64,000 bases of DNA from Castellaniella sp049651205 (GTDB taxonomy: Bacteria > Pseudomonadota > Gammaproteobacteria > Burkholderiales > Burkholderiaceae_B): positions 1-64,000 of the forward strand of contig NZ_JBASBR010000015.1 in assembly GCF_049651205.1 (NCBI RefSeq), in the 5' to 3' direction. The translations under genes and the position numbers were made by a program. The notes below the pieces were generated by a model. That model saw only the letters and a list, made by a program, of their open reading frames with translations. It had not been told where the DNA came from and did not search any database. How positions within the stretch are numbered: the stretch's first letter is position 1; the number at the start of each line of letters is the position of its first letter. Below, in pieces: positions 41,948 through 51,800 of the stretch.

Positions 41948-42784
41948 TTACCCGGGAAGAATCTGGATGTGTTGTTCGCCCAGAATGCCTCCGGAGGCCG
42001 TGATTTTGTCGCCTGGCTTCAGATAGCTGTCGGTGGCAAGACCCACCCCCGCCGGTGTGCCCAGCGTGATGACGTCTCCGCAAGACAAGCGAAAAAAGCG
42101 GGAGACGTAGGAAATCACCTGCGCCACATTGAAAATCATCCCCGAGGTGTTGGCGTATTGCTTGCGCTGCTGATTGACGGAGAGCGCCAGTTGGATGTCG
42201 CCAGGGCTGGGGATGTCGTCGGCGGTAACCAGCCAGGGCCCCAGCGGGCCAAAACCGGGGGCACTTTTGCCGATAGTCCATTGGCCTGCGTAATGGTTTT
42301 GCCAGTACCTGTCGGTGAAATCATTGCTTAAGCAGTAGCCGCCCACGTAATCCAGTGCGTGGGCTTCGCTGACTTGCCAGGCATCCTGGCACAGCACCAC
42401 GGCCATTTCTACTTCGTAGTCAAGCTCACGGCTGCCGGGAGGGATGATAAGGGGGTCGTGGGGCCCGGCGATACACGTAGGGGCCTTGTTGAACACCAAA
42501 GGGTGCTGGGGTATGGGCAACTTGGCTTCGGCTGCGTGGTCTGCAAAGTTAAGCCCCAGACCAATGAAGTTGTGAACCTTGGCGATGCAAGGCCCCAGGC
42601 GGATGGCCGCAGGCAGCGCAGGCAAGCGGGACGTATCCAGCGTACGCAATCGCTGCTGCACCTGTTTTGTGAGGGTGGCGCCGGTGATGTCATCCACGAC
42701 GTCAGACAGATCGCGGTAGATGCCTTGGGCATCGATGAGGCCGGGGCGTTCTTGGCCGGTGGCGCCGTGTCGAAAGAGTTTCAT
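41948..42784 (-). CDS. Fumarylacetoacetate hydrolase (FAH) family protein
   Basis: This 278-residue metal-dependent hydrolase, lyase or hydratase has an FAH fold. The metal-site segments are IIPPGSRELDYEVEMAVVL (E-x-E), the later GGYCLSNDFTDRYWQ, and TLGTPAGVGLATDSYLKPGD near the end. Relatives include ureidoglycolate lyase, acylpyruvases and 2-oxo-pent-4-enoate hydratases. The substrate is not predictable. It is divergent from the first TRAP operon across a long AT-rich gap and may belong functionally with it. Confidence 0.82.
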   Translation of the reverse strand: MKLFRHGATGQERPGLIDAQGIYRDLSDVVDDITGATLTKQVQQRLRTLDTSRLPALPAAIRLGPCIAKVHNFIGLGLNFADHAAEAKLPIPQHPLVFNKAPTCIAGPHDPLIIPPGSRELDYEVEMAVVLCQDAWQVSEAHALDYVGGYCLSNDFTDRYWQNHYAGQWTIGKSAPGFGPLGPWLVTADDIPSPGDIQLALSVNQQRKQYANTSGMIFNVAQVISYVSRFFRLSCGDVITLGTPAGVGLATDSYLKPGDKITASGGILGEQHIQILPG

Positions 42785-43121
42785 TGCAGTGCCCTCAAAG
42801 CATGAAATTTGCGCAAGGTAAAAACCTGCCCTTGCCGGCCGAGCCCAGGAAGCTTGCTTGCTGAGTAGTTTGGCCGGCTGCCACGCGGGTGGTTTGAGGG
42901 CCTAAAGCATGTATAAAGCCTAATATTAAGCGCTTATTGTCAACATTAGTGTTTTCACTTATATAGTGAATTTACCAAGATTTAATAAACAGTGTTTTCT
43001 ACTGAAATTTCTATTTATATTCATATAGTTATATAAAATATAAAAGAATTTCTGTTCTATTAAAAAAATGTTTTTGAAGGCTTTTTCAAAGTAAATCACA
43101 GCACTTTGTATGCAGTTTGTT
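42785..43121. other. AT-rich divergent regulatory gap
   Basis: No gene was found here. The centre (about 42900-43110) is much more AT-rich than its surroundings. It contains a perfect 10-bp palindrome TAAGCGCTTA at 42927-42936 and several A/T tracts. It lies between the divergent FAH-family gene and the TRAP operon, so it probably holds the promoter of the former and upstream sites of the latter. Confidence 0.5.
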
Positions 43122-43151
43122 TTGACATATTGTACACATCATGTTTATGCT
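43122..43151 (+). promoter_or_regulatory. Promoter of the first TRAP operon with an overlapping GntR-type site
   Basis: A perfect -35 hexamer TTGACA (43122-43127) is followed 18 bases later by TATGCT (43146-43151). The spacer contains ATTGTACACAT (43129-43139). The same motif in inverse orientation (TTGTGTACAAT) precedes the GntR gene at 47206. A repressor bound in the spacer would block RNA polymerase. Confidence 0.55.
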
Positions 43152-43241
43152 TGGATCGCCAATCCGTCCGTCAGGCGTCAGCCGGGGTTTTGCAGGCGGT
43201 TATTCACCACACATACGATTAGATATGGCAAGGAGACAATG

Positions 43242-44312
43242 ATGACTTTCAAAATGAAGAGCCTTTTTTTGGCCTCTGCACTGGCTTTCACGTGCGTGGC
43301 CTCCACCACCGCTTGGGCAGAGCCTGAAACACTCAGGGTGCTGGGCAATTTTTCGGGTAATAAAAAGCAGGTGGATCTGGTCGAACGGCCGTTTTTCACC
43401 AATCTCGCCAAAGACACGGGCATTTCTTCAAAGATCAGCTACAGCCCCATGGATCTGGTCAACGTCAAGGCGGCGGATGCCATGCGCCTTCTGAAATCGG
43501 GCGCCTTTGATATCGCTTCGGTGCAGATCGGCATGGCCGCACGTGACGACCCCTTCCTCGAAGGTATCGATCTGGCAGGGGTTGCCACCAATGTGGCAGA
43601 TCAGCGCAAGGTCATGGAAGCCATCCGCGACGAGTTTGATAAGGAAGTCCAACAGCGCTTCAATGTCAAAACGCTGGCCTTGTGGCCCTTTGGCCCGCAA
43701 ATCCTGTTTTGCAAAGACCCCATCGAAAAACTCGAGGATTTCAAAGGCAAGAAAATCCGCACCTTTACAACCTCCATGGCCACCTTGGTACAAGGCCTGG
43801 GGGGCTCACCTGTTACCTTGCAGTACGCCGAAGTTTATCTGGCACTGCAGCGCGGTGTAGCCGATTGCGGCGTGACCGCATCGTCTGCCGGCAATGGCGG
43901 CAAATGGCCTGAAGTCACCAAGTATCTGGTGCCGCTGGCTGTGTCCAACTCGATGCAAGGGCACTTCATCAATCTGGATACCTGGAAGCAGTTTTCTGCC
44001 GAGCAGCAGCAGGCGCTGACCAAGGCATTCAAGAAGATGGAAAGCGATATGTGGGATCTGGCCATCGACGTCGATAAAGATGCCACCAATTGCAATACCG
44101 GCAGCGCCGATTGCAAAGAGCACACCAAGTACAACATGACACTCAATCCGGTCACCCCGGCCGAGCTCGCACAGCTCAAGGGCGTGGTTAATCGCCAGGT
44201 GTTGCCCCAGTGGGCCGAGAACTGCAATTCGGTGATTCCAGGCTGCTCGGATCGTTGGTTGTCCACCGTCGGCAAGGCGATGGGTTACGGACGGATCTCC
44301 GGGGTTAAGTAA
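43242..44312 (+). CDS. TRAP transporter substrate-binding protein (DctP type)
   Basis: This periplasmic solute-binding protein has about 356 residues. The signal peptide has the core LFLASALAFTCVAS and is cut after AWA. Mature motifs include GKKIRTFTTSMATLVQGLGGSPVTL with the family arginine, and the YAEVYLALQRGVADCG segment. The C-terminal part has four cysteines in CNTGSADC and CNSVIPGC, which could form disulfides. ATG 43242 is favoured because GGAG ends six bases upstream; ATG 43239 is adjacent. The ligand is probably an organic acid. Confidence 0.88.
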   Translation: MTFKMKSLFLASALAFTCVASTTAWAEPETLRVLGNFSGNKKQVDLVERPFFTNLAKDTGISSKISYSPMDLVNVKAADAMRLLKSGAFDIASVQIGMAARDDPFLEGIDLAGVATNVADQRKVMEAIRDEFDKEVQQRFNVKTLALWPFGPQILFCKDPIEKLEDFKGKKIRTFTTSMATLVQGLGGSPVTLQYAEVYLALQRGVADCGVTASSAGNGGKWPEVTKYLVPLAVSNSMQGHFINLDTWKQFSAEQQQALTKAFKKMESDMWDLAIDVDKDATNCNTGSADCKEHTKYNMTLNPVTPAELAQLKGVVNRQVLPQWAENCNSVIPGCSDRWLSTVGKAMGYGRISGVK

Positions 44313-44336
44313 TACGATTGGATCGGAGACTCTCTC

Positions 44337-44969
44337 ATGGCCAGACCAAATTTGATCGCCAATGCGTGCTTGCCGGTTGCAAAAGCCGCGGCGTATGTGG
44401 CTGGGTATGCGTTGATCGTGTTGTCGCTGTTGATTACCTATGACGTCATTGTTCGCAAGGTGTTCAATGCATCCTCTCTGGGAACAGACGAAATCGGTGG
44501 TTATATCGTGGCAATCATGGCGGCTTTCGGCTTTACCTATGCCTTGTTGAAAGACGCCCATACGCGCATAGACATCTTCTACCAGTGGCTGCCCAGGCGT
44601 TTGCGGCTGCTGGCAAATTTTCTGGCCATGGCAGGCATGGCGGCATACGCCTGCTTCATGGCGTGGCGGGCGTGGGGCACCCTGGCCGAAAGCATCGAAT
44701 ACGGCAGTACGGCCAATACGCCCCTGCACACCCCGCAGTGGATTCCGCAATCTATCTGGTTATTGGGCCTGATTCTGTTTGCCGTGGTTGCGGTACTGCT
44801 CTTGTTGCATGCCGTGTGGTTGATGGTGCGGGGGCATTCGCACCAGGCATTACAGTTTTATGGGCCCAAAACCCTCGAAGAAGAAATCCAGGAAGAGCGC
44901 CTGAGCGTGGACGATCTGGATGGTCGGCCATCCAGCACCGCCGTCGCCAAAGGAGCTTCTCATGATTGA
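44337..44969 (+). CDS. TRAP transporter small permease (DctQ type)
   Basis: This 210-residue protein has four membrane helices, including AYVAGYALIVLSLLITYDVIVRKVF and LLGLILFAVVAVLLLLHAVWLMV. The TYDVIVRKVF and DEIGGY segments are typical of DctQ. Its final codons overlap the start of the large permease by eight bases, so translation is coupled. It joins DctM in the sodium-driven importer. Confidence 0.88.
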   Translation: MARPNLIANACLPVAKAAAYVAGYALIVLSLLITYDVIVRKVFNASSLGTDEIGGYIVAIMAAFGFTYALLKDAHTRIDIFYQWLPRRLRLLANFLAMAGMAAYACFMAWRAWGTLAESIEYGSTANTPLHTPQWIPQSIWLLGLILFAVVAVLLLLHAVWLMVRGHSHQALQFYGPKTLEEEIQEERLSVDDLDGRPSSTAVAKGASHD

Positions 44970-46260
44970 TTTTGGCACGGCGTTTATCGGTTTCCTCATC
45001 ATGCTGTCACTGATGCTGGTGGGCATCAGCATCGCGGCATCCCTTTTTCTCACGGCCGCGCTGGGGGCCCTGGTTTATCTGGGGCTGCCCACCCTCATGT
45101 CTTTTGGCAACACCATGTGGGGGGCGCTCAACGACTTCATCCTCACGTGTATTCCCCTGTTCATTCTCCTCGGAGAAATCCTGGTGCGTGCAGGCGTGAC
45201 AGACCGCATGTATCGCTCTTTGGCGGGATGGTTGTCGCGCCTGCCCGGGGGCCTGCTGCACACCAATATCGTGTCGTGCTCCATTTTTGCGGCAATTTCC
45301 GGTTCTTCGGTGGCAACCGCCGCCACAATTGGTACGGTGGCCTTGCCGGCACTCGAAGAACGCAAGTACGACGAGAAACTGGTGCTGGGAACGATTGCTG
45401 CAGGGGGCACCCTGGGGATCTTGATTCCACCCAGCATCAATATGATCGTCTATGGCGCCATCACCAATACGTCCATTGGCAAGCTTTTCATTGCCGGTAT
45501 TGTGCCCGGCTTGCTGCTGGCCGCCATGTTCATGCTGGCTATTGTCTTGCTCTGCGTCATGCGCCCTTCTTTGGCTGGGGTCAAAGAAGCGGTTCCGCCT
45601 TTGTCGCAACGCCTTAGGGCCCTGTGTGATCTGATTCCGCCCGGCCTGGTTTTCTTTGTTGTGATGGGTGGCATCTACATGGGCTGGGCGACACCCACCG
45701 AGGCCGCGGCCATCGGTGTGGTGATGTCGTTGCTGGTGGCGGCGTGGTATCGCAAGCTTAGCTTTGCCATGCTGCACGAGTCGTTTCTCGCGGCGACACG
45801 CACCACCGCCATGGTGCTGCTGATCATCCTTGGAGCGTTCTTTCTAAATTACGTCGTCGGTATCCTGGGGGTGCCGCAGGCCGTCTCCAGCTACGTGGCT
45901 GCGCTGGGTACGACGCCCATCGAAACCATGTGGATTCTGGTCATCCTCTACATCATTCTGGGATGTTTCCTCGAGACCCTGTCAATGATGATCGCCACAG
46001 TACCCGTCATCGTGCCGCTGGTGGTGTCGCTGGGTTTTGACCCCGTCTGGTTCGGGATTTTCCTGGTACTGATGATGGAGCTGTCGCTGATCACTCCTCC
46101 GGTGGGCATGAACCTCTATGTGGTGCAGGGGATTCGCGGCAAGGGTTCCATCATGGATGTCATCCGCGGCTCACTGCCCTTCGTGGTGATCATGCTGATA
46201 TTGGTGGCATTGATCATTTATTTTCCCGGTATTGCGCTTTGGCTGCCTTCGCATCTGTAG
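44962..46260 (+). CDS. TRAP transporter large permease (DctM type)
   Basis: This 432-residue, roughly 12-helix permease forms the transport channel. Family segments include LFILLGEILVRAGVTDRMYRSLAGWLSRLPGGLLHTNI, SGSSVATAATIG, GGTLGILIPPSINMIVYG, and the C-terminal MMELSLITPPVGMNLYVVQG. ATG 44962 follows AAAGGAGC by about six bases. It lies between the small permease and the decarboxylase-like gene. Confidence 0.92.
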   Translation: MIDFGTAFIGFLIMLSLMLVGISIAASLFLTAALGALVYLGLPTLMSFGNTMWGALNDFILTCIPLFILLGEILVRAGVTDRMYRSLAGWLSRLPGGLLHTNIVSCSIFAAISGSSVATAATIGTVALPALEERKYDEKLVLGTIAAGGTLGILIPPSINMIVYGAITNTSIGKLFIAGIVPGLLLAAMFMLAIVLLCVMRPSLAGVKEAVPPLSQRLRALCDLIPPGLVFFVVMGGIYMGWATPTEAAAIGVVMSLLVAAWYRKLSFAMLHESFLAATRTTAMVLLIILGAFFLNYVVGILGVPQAVSSYVAALGTTPIETMWILVILYIILGCFLETLSMMIATVPVIVPLVVSLGFDPVWFGIFLVLMMELSLITPPVGMNLYVVQGIRGKGSIMDVIRGSLPFVVIMLILVALIIYFPGIALWLPSHL

Positions 46261-46304
46261 CGCCGGGGCCGTCCACTTTGTTTATTCAGATCAAGAGGTA
46301 AAAA

Positions 46305-47033
46305 ATGGCCAAACGTGTGTTGCTCGGAATCCTGACGCCCTCCTCAAATACGGCGCTGGAGCCACTGACCAGCGCCATTGTCAGCGAGGTGCCGGGGGTC
46401 TCGGCACACTTCGCGCGGTTTACCGTCACCGACATTTCGCTGGATAAGAACTCCTTGCGGCAGTTTGATACCCAAAAGATTCTGGATGCGGCCAGGCAAC
46501 TGGCGGATGCGCGTGTGGATGTCATCGGCTGGAGCGGCACAGCCGCCAGCTGGATGGGTTTTGATTCGGATGAGGCCTTGTGCCGCGAAATCACCGGGGC
46601 CACAGGCATACCAACCACAACCTCTGTGCTTGCGCTTAACGAAATCCTGGCGCTTACCGGGGTCAGGAAATTGGGCCTGATTTCGCCCTACATCGAGTCT
46701 GTGCAGCAAAAGATCATCGCCAACTATCACTCGGCTGGTATCGAGATCCCTGCCGAGCGGCACGCCGATTTGCACGTCAACTTCGAGTTCTCCGAAGTAT
46801 CCGAGGCCCAGATCATGCAGATGGCCCGAGAAGTGACCACTGCCGGGGTGGATGCGCTGACCGTGATGTGCACCAACGTCAAGGCGGCACAGCTGGCTGG
46901 TCGAATCGAAACCGAGTTGGGCGTGCCTTTGTACGACTCCGTCTCTACGGTAGTCTGGAAAGCACTGAAGCTGGCTGGGACAGACCCGAAACAGATCAAA
47001 AACTGGGGGCGCCTGTTTCGGGAAGTGGGCTGA
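46305..47033 (+). CDS. Asp/Glu racemase superfamily enzyme, arylmalonate decarboxylase-like
   Basis: This 242-residue protein is of the maleate isomerase/Asp-Glu racemase/AMDase superfamily. The second catalytic cysteine is present in LTVMCTNVKAAQ. The first site reads GWSGTAASWMG, without cysteine. Racemases and maleate isomerases have two cysteines. Arylmalonate decarboxylase has only the second one and a GTS-type first loop, which matches here, as does the ending WGRLFREVG. The enzyme may decarboxylate an imported substituted malonate or act on a related dicarboxylate. It is the last gene of the TRAP operon. Confidence 0.75.
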   Translation: MAKRVLLGILTPSSNTALEPLTSAIVSEVPGVSAHFARFTVTDISLDKNSLRQFDTQKILDAARQLADARVDVIGWSGTAASWMGFDSDEALCREITGATGIPTTTSVLALNEILALTGVRKLGLISPYIESVQQKIIANYHSAGIEIPAERHADLHVNFEFSEVSEAQIMQMAREVTTAGVDALTVMCTNVKAAQLAGRIETELGVPLYDSVSTVVWKALKLAGTDPKQIKNWGRLFREVG

Positions 47034-47098
47034 GCCAGGCTGTCCGATATCTTGTGGCAGTTTAAACGCGACAATATCGACAAAAAATTGTTACTGTG

Positions 47099-47109
47099 TT
47101 GTGTACAAT
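47099..47109. promoter_or_regulatory. Candidate GntR operator
   Basis: TTGTGTACAAT lies about 97 bases upstream of the GntR gene. Its complement, ATTGTACACAA, matches 10 of 11 bases of the motif inside the first TRAP promoter (43129-43139). A shared site suggests that one regulator controls both. Confidence 0.5.
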
Positions 47110-47205
47110 AAACTGCAACAAAACGAATTTCTGATGTTGGCCGGCCTTCCATTTGCTCCAGCCCTCGGGCCGTGCAGTGGGCAACTACTCTGAAGCCTCA
47201 ATACT

Positions 47206-47922
47206 ATGCTCACCCCAGTCAAGAAAACCGCCCCCCGCCGCAAGCAGACGCGAGCCGTCATGAGTGTCGAGGACATCTACCAGCGTATCCAGCTGGGTAT
47301 CCTCGAGCGCCGCTTGCTGCCGGGAGCCAAATTGGCTGAAGAGCGCCTGGCCGAAGTGACCGGCGTCAGCCGCACCAAGATCCGCCAGGTGTTGGCGCGT
47401 CTTGCGCACGAGCAGATCATTACCCTGATCCCAAACCGTGGTGCCTACGTGGCGCAGCCCACTGTAGAAGAAGCCTGCGAGATGTTCGAAGCCCGGCGCC
47501 TGCTCGAGCCCCCCCTGGTGGCCAAGCTGTGCAGCCAGGCCACACCAGAAGACGTGGCGGTGCTGCGTCAACACCTGACCGAAGAAAAAGAGGCCCGCGA
47601 TCAGGATGACCTGCGCAGGATCATCCGCCTGTCGGGCGTCTTTCACATCCATTTGGTGGATATGGTGGCCGGTGGCTTTCTGGCCCGCGCGATTCGCGAG
47701 CTGACGTCCCTGACGTGCCTCATCATCACCTTGTATGACAGCCCCACGGCCGCTGCATGTCCGCAAAACGAACACGCCGACCTCGTTGATCTGATCGAGG
47801 CGGGCGATGCGGCAGGCGCCGAGCGCCTGATGCGCGAGCACCTGATCCACATCGAGCGCAGCCTCAATCTGAACGGCGGCCAGGCACTTGAGCCGGATTT
47901 CGAGGAAATCTTTAAGGTTTAA
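47206..47922 (+). CDS. GntR-family regulator (FCD type)
   Basis: This 238-residue regulator has an N-terminal winged helix (LAEERLAEVTGVSRTKIRQVLARLAHEQIITLIPNRGAYVAQP). A helical FCD ligand domain follows (HIHLVDMVAGGFLARAI and EHADLVDLIEAGDAAGAERLMREHL), which often binds a metal and a small carboxylate. It follows the TRAP and AMDase-like operon. The shared motif upstream of both suggests that it represses that operon and itself. Confidence 0.9.
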   Translation: MLTPVKKTAPRRKQTRAVMSVEDIYQRIQLGILERRLLPGAKLAEERLAEVTGVSRTKIRQVLARLAHEQIITLIPNRGAYVAQPTVEEACEMFEARRLLEPPLVAKLCSQATPEDVAVLRQHLTEEKEARDQDDLRRIIRLSGVFHIHLVDMVAGGFLARAIRELTSLTCLIITLYDSPTAAACPQNEHADLVDLIEAGDAAGAERLMREHLIHIERSLNLNGGQALEPDFEEIFKV

Positions 47923-47949
47923 GGATTTGGGCTTGGCTGCTGTGGCGGT

Positions 47950-48669
47950 TTAGCTGACTGCTGCACTACTGTTTTCTGCAGCCAGCATACGCAGCACGGT
48001 TTCGCGCTTGGTTAGCAGGTGCTGGCGCAGCAATGCCGCTAGCCGCGGGCCATCTCGAGCCTCAAGAATCTGGATCATCTCGGCGTGCTCTTGCACGGCT
48101 TTGTCCCATTTGGCGTGTTCCAGGTTCGAGCGAAAGCGCAGCGCCTGCAGCCTTTGGTTGGTGGTGAGATAAATATGGCGTAGTGACGCATTGCGGGCTA
48201 CTTGATTGATCTTGTCGTGAATCTCGTGGTTTTTTGCATAGTAGCCAGGAAGGTCTCCCTGGGCGTGGCACGCCAGCATCGTGTAGTGCAGTGCCTTGAT
48301 CTCGGCCAGCTCGGCCGGGGTGATGCGCTCGCAGGCCAATAAACCGGAAAACGCTTCCAGCCCGCTCATGAGCTCAAAGAGCTCGCAGACCTCGTCTTCG
48401 GAAATCTGGAAAACAGAGGCACCCCGATTGGGGGTAATAACAACCAGACCCTCGGCTGCCAGCACTTTCAGGGCTTCTCGTAATGGCGTGCGAGAGATAC
48501 CCAGGCGCTCGCAGAGCTCGCGCTCGTTGAGTTTGCTGCCGGGCGGCAAAACGCCTTCGACAATAAAATTGCGCAGATGCCCCACCACGGTATCGTGCAA
48601 CTGCGTGCGTGTCAGGCGGGAGATTTGTGCCGGCGGGTACTCTTGGTGAGTATTTTTAGCGTTTTGCAT
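47950..48669 (-). CDS. GntR-family regulator (FCD type), divergent from the oxidase cluster
   Basis: This regulator has about 239 residues from ATG 48669 (MQNAKNTHQEYPPAQ). A TTG start at 48690 is less likely. The winged helix is KLNERELCERLGISRTPLREALKVLAAEGLVVITPNRGASVF. The FCD domain contains YYAKNHEIHDKINQVARNASLRHIYLTTNQRLQALRF. It is read divergently from the GlcDF-like gene, so it most likely controls that cluster through the dyads in the gap. Confidence 0.9.
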   Translation of the reverse strand: MQNAKNTHQEYPPAQISRLTRTQLHDTVVGHLRNFIVEGVLPPGSKLNERELCERLGISRTPLREALKVLAAEGLVVITPNRGASVFQISEDEVCELFELMSGLEAFSGLLACERITPAELAEIKALHYTMLACHAQGDLPGYYAKNHEIHDKINQVARNASLRHIYLTTNQRLQALRFRSNLEHAKWDKAVQEHAEMIQILEARDGPRLAALLRQHLLTKRETVLRMLAAENSSAAVS

Positions 48670-48709
48670 GCAAAAGACAAATATATTCAAACGACGTCAT
48701 GTTACTCGA

Positions 48710-48751
48710 TTGTATGTTTTCCGGGAAGAACTAGGGAAAATACCCATACAA
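48710..48751. promoter_or_regulatory. Inverted repeat in the gap between GntR and oxidase genes
   Basis: TTGTATG (48710-48716) and CATACAA (48745-48751) are perfect complements 28 bases apart. TTTTCC and GGGAAAA inside them extend the symmetry. It lies 41 bases upstream of the GntR ATG and is a candidate looped or paired operator. Confidence 0.45.
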
Positions 48752-48809
48752 AACAGGGAGTTTATGCACCTTTGATACTTTCTTTTCGGAATAAGTGTTG
48801 TTAACCTAA

Positions 48810-48828
48810 ATTGAATTCAAAATTCAAT
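48810..48828. promoter_or_regulatory. AT-rich dyad just upstream of the oxidase gene
   Basis: ATTGAATT and AATTCAAT flank a CAA centre, 20 bases before the start codon. TTGAATTCAA inside it is itself a perfect palindrome. Its closeness to the start suggests an operator or a control element in the leader. No clear ribosome site precedes the ATG at 48848. Confidence 0.4.
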
Positions 48829-48847
48829 ATTCACGGTACTGCACTCC

Positions 48848-51800
48848 ATGGATACTCTGGCACCTCGCATAATTGTTCATGCCGGCCAACAGCGCAATGC
48901 GCTGTCGCAACGTCTGGCTCGCGAAGTCCAGGGTGAAATCCTGTTCAGCAGCGGTGATCGCGGACGTTATGCCACAGATGCCTCTATCTACCAGGTAGAC
49001 CCCATCGGGGTCTTGGTGCCAAAAACCTTCGACGACATCCGTATTGCAGTAGATATCTGCCGCGAGCTCAAGGCGCCCATTATTGCTCGTGGGGCCGGTA
49101 CCTCGCAGTGCGGGCAAACCGTGGGTCATGCCCTGATCCTCGACAACAGCAAATATCTTAACCAGATTGTTGATCTGAACCTCGATGCCATGACGGTCAC
49201 TGTCGAGCCAGGCATCGTGCTGGATCAACTGAATGCCGCCTTGCGCCCACATGGCGTGTGGTTTCCGGTGGATGTCAGCACGGCAGCCCAATGCACGCTG
49301 GGGGGTATGGCGGGCAATAACTCCTGCGGCTCACGGTCAATCGCCTACGGCAATATGGTGCACAACGTGCAGGCTATCGATGCCTTGTTGTCGGATGGCA
49401 CCGAAGGCTGTTTTCAAGCAATGGCCCAGATGCTGGATGACACGTCTCGCCTGGGTGCACTGGTGCAGTCGCTGCGCGATATCGCCACTCGCGAGCACGA
49501 AGAAATCGCGCGTCAGGTGCCCAATGTGCTGCGTCGGGTTGGGGGCTACAACCTGGATATATTTAATCCGCAGAGTGTTCGTCCGTATACGCCGGATAAC
49601 AGTGTCAATCTGGCGCATTTGCTGGTGGGCAGCGAGGGCACGTTGGGGATCACCCGGCAAATCACCCTGAAACTCTCGCCGTTGCCGGCCAACAAGGTGC
49701 TGGGGGTGGTTAATTTTCCGTCGTTGCGTGCCGCGATGGAGTCTGCCAAACATATTGTCACCCTCGAGCCCACCGCCGTCGAGCTCGTCGACCACACGAT
49801 GATCACGTTGGGTCTGGGCAATCCCGCCTTTGCGCCGGTTATCCGTCAGGCCCTGATTGGCGAGCCCAGTGCCCTGCTGCTGGTCGAGTTTGCTGGCCCG
49901 TCGCGTGATGCTCAGTTGCATAAACTTGATCAATTGGCGGATCTGATGGGCGATCTTGGTCATCCGGGCTGTGTGGTACGCCTGCCCGAGGCCCATCAGC
50001 AGCAGGCCTTGTGGGGTGTGCGCAAAGCGGGCCTGAACATCATGATGAGCATGCGGGGTGATGGCAAGCCGGTATCCTTCATCGAAGACTGCGCTGTACC
50101 ACTAGAGCACCTGGCCGATTACACCAGTCGCCTCACCGAGATTTTTCACAAGCATGGCACCAGCGGTACTTGGTATGCCCATGCCTCAGTGGGTACGCTG
50201 CATGTACGGCCGATTCTCGATATGCGGGTGGATGGCGCCGAAAAAATGCGGGCTATTGCAGAAGAGGCCAGCGCCATCGTGCGCGAATACAAAGGGGCCT
50301 ACTCCGGCGAGCACGGCGACGGTCTGGTTCGCAGCGAGTGGATCTCCTGGCAGTTTGGTCCGCGCCTTGCTCGTGCTTTCGAAGACATCAAGGCGCTGTT
50401 CGACCCTGCCGGCCTGATGAATCCGGGCAAGATCGTTCATCCACCCAAAATGGATGACGTCTCCCTGTTTCGCTTCAAGCCGTCATACCAGGTGCTGCCA
50501 TTTCAGCCTGGTCTTGATTGGGGGGCCTGGAATGTCACTCAAAACCCCCGCGAGCAAACCTCTGGGCCCGCCGGCTCGGGCAACGATCCAGCCAAGGGTT
50601 TTGGCAAAGCCATCGAGATGTGCAACAACAATGGCCACTGCCGCAAGTTTGATGCGGGGGCCATGTGCCCCAGCTACCGTGTCACCCGCGACGAGCAGCA
50701 CCTTACCCGTGGCCGTGCCAATACCTTGCGTCTGGCCTTATCGGGCCAAATGGGCCCCAATGCGTTTGTTTCCGAAGAGGTCCGTCGCAGTCTGGACCTT
50801 TGCGTTGGCTGCAAGGCTTGTAAACGTGAGTGCCCCACCGGCGTCGATATGGCGCGGATGAAAACAGAATTTCTCTATCAGTGGCAAAAGCAACACGGCA
50901 CGACACTCAAAGATCGCCTGATCGCCACGATGCCCAAGTGGGCGGGCTGGGCTGCGCGCATGCCGTGGCTGTTTAATGCACGAGATACCGTGCCGGGTGC
51001 CGCGTGGCTGTCCGAAAAACTCCTTGGGTTTTCGGCGCGGCGCACACTGCCCAGGTGGCGGCGCGATACCTTTCTATCTTCAGCGCCTGCCGATCATCAC
51101 GACGACGCAGATGTGGTGCTGTTTGCCGACACCTTTAACAACTACCTCGAATCCGAGAACGCACACGCAGCGCTGACGGTGCTGTCTGCAGCAGGCTACA
51201 AGGTGCATGTGGCACGACCGGCCAGCCATGACGCCGAGCGTAATCGGCCCTTGTGTTGCGGGCGCACCTACCTGTCGGCTGGCTTGCTCGACGAGGCCAA
51301 AAAAGAAGCCAGCCGTGTGGTGTCTGCCTTGCAGCCTTTTGTGGCGCGCGGTGTGCCGGTGGTGGGGCTCGAGCCCTCGTGTCTGCTGTCGCTGCGTGAC
51401 GAATTTTTGGTGATGGGGCTCGGAGAAGACGCGCAGGCGCTGGCCAAACAATCGTTCCTTTTCGAAGAGTTTCTTGCCAAAGAGCACCAGGCTGGGCGCC
51501 TGAATCTGCCACTGAAGGCGCTGCCGCAAACGCGCGCATTGCTGCATGGACACTGTCATCAAAAGGCCTTTGACGCCGTCAGGCCAGTGCAGCAGGTGCT
51601 GGGCCTGGTGCCCGGGCTTCAGGTGCAGCTGATTGAATCCAGCTGTTGCGGGATGGCGGGCGCTTTTGGTTACGAAGCCAGCCACTTTGATATTTCCATG
51701 AAGATGGCCGAGCTTTCTTTGTTACCCGCTGTGCGCAGTGCCGGGCCCGACGATCTGATTGTTGCTGATGGCACTAGCTGCCGCCACCAGATTGTTGATG

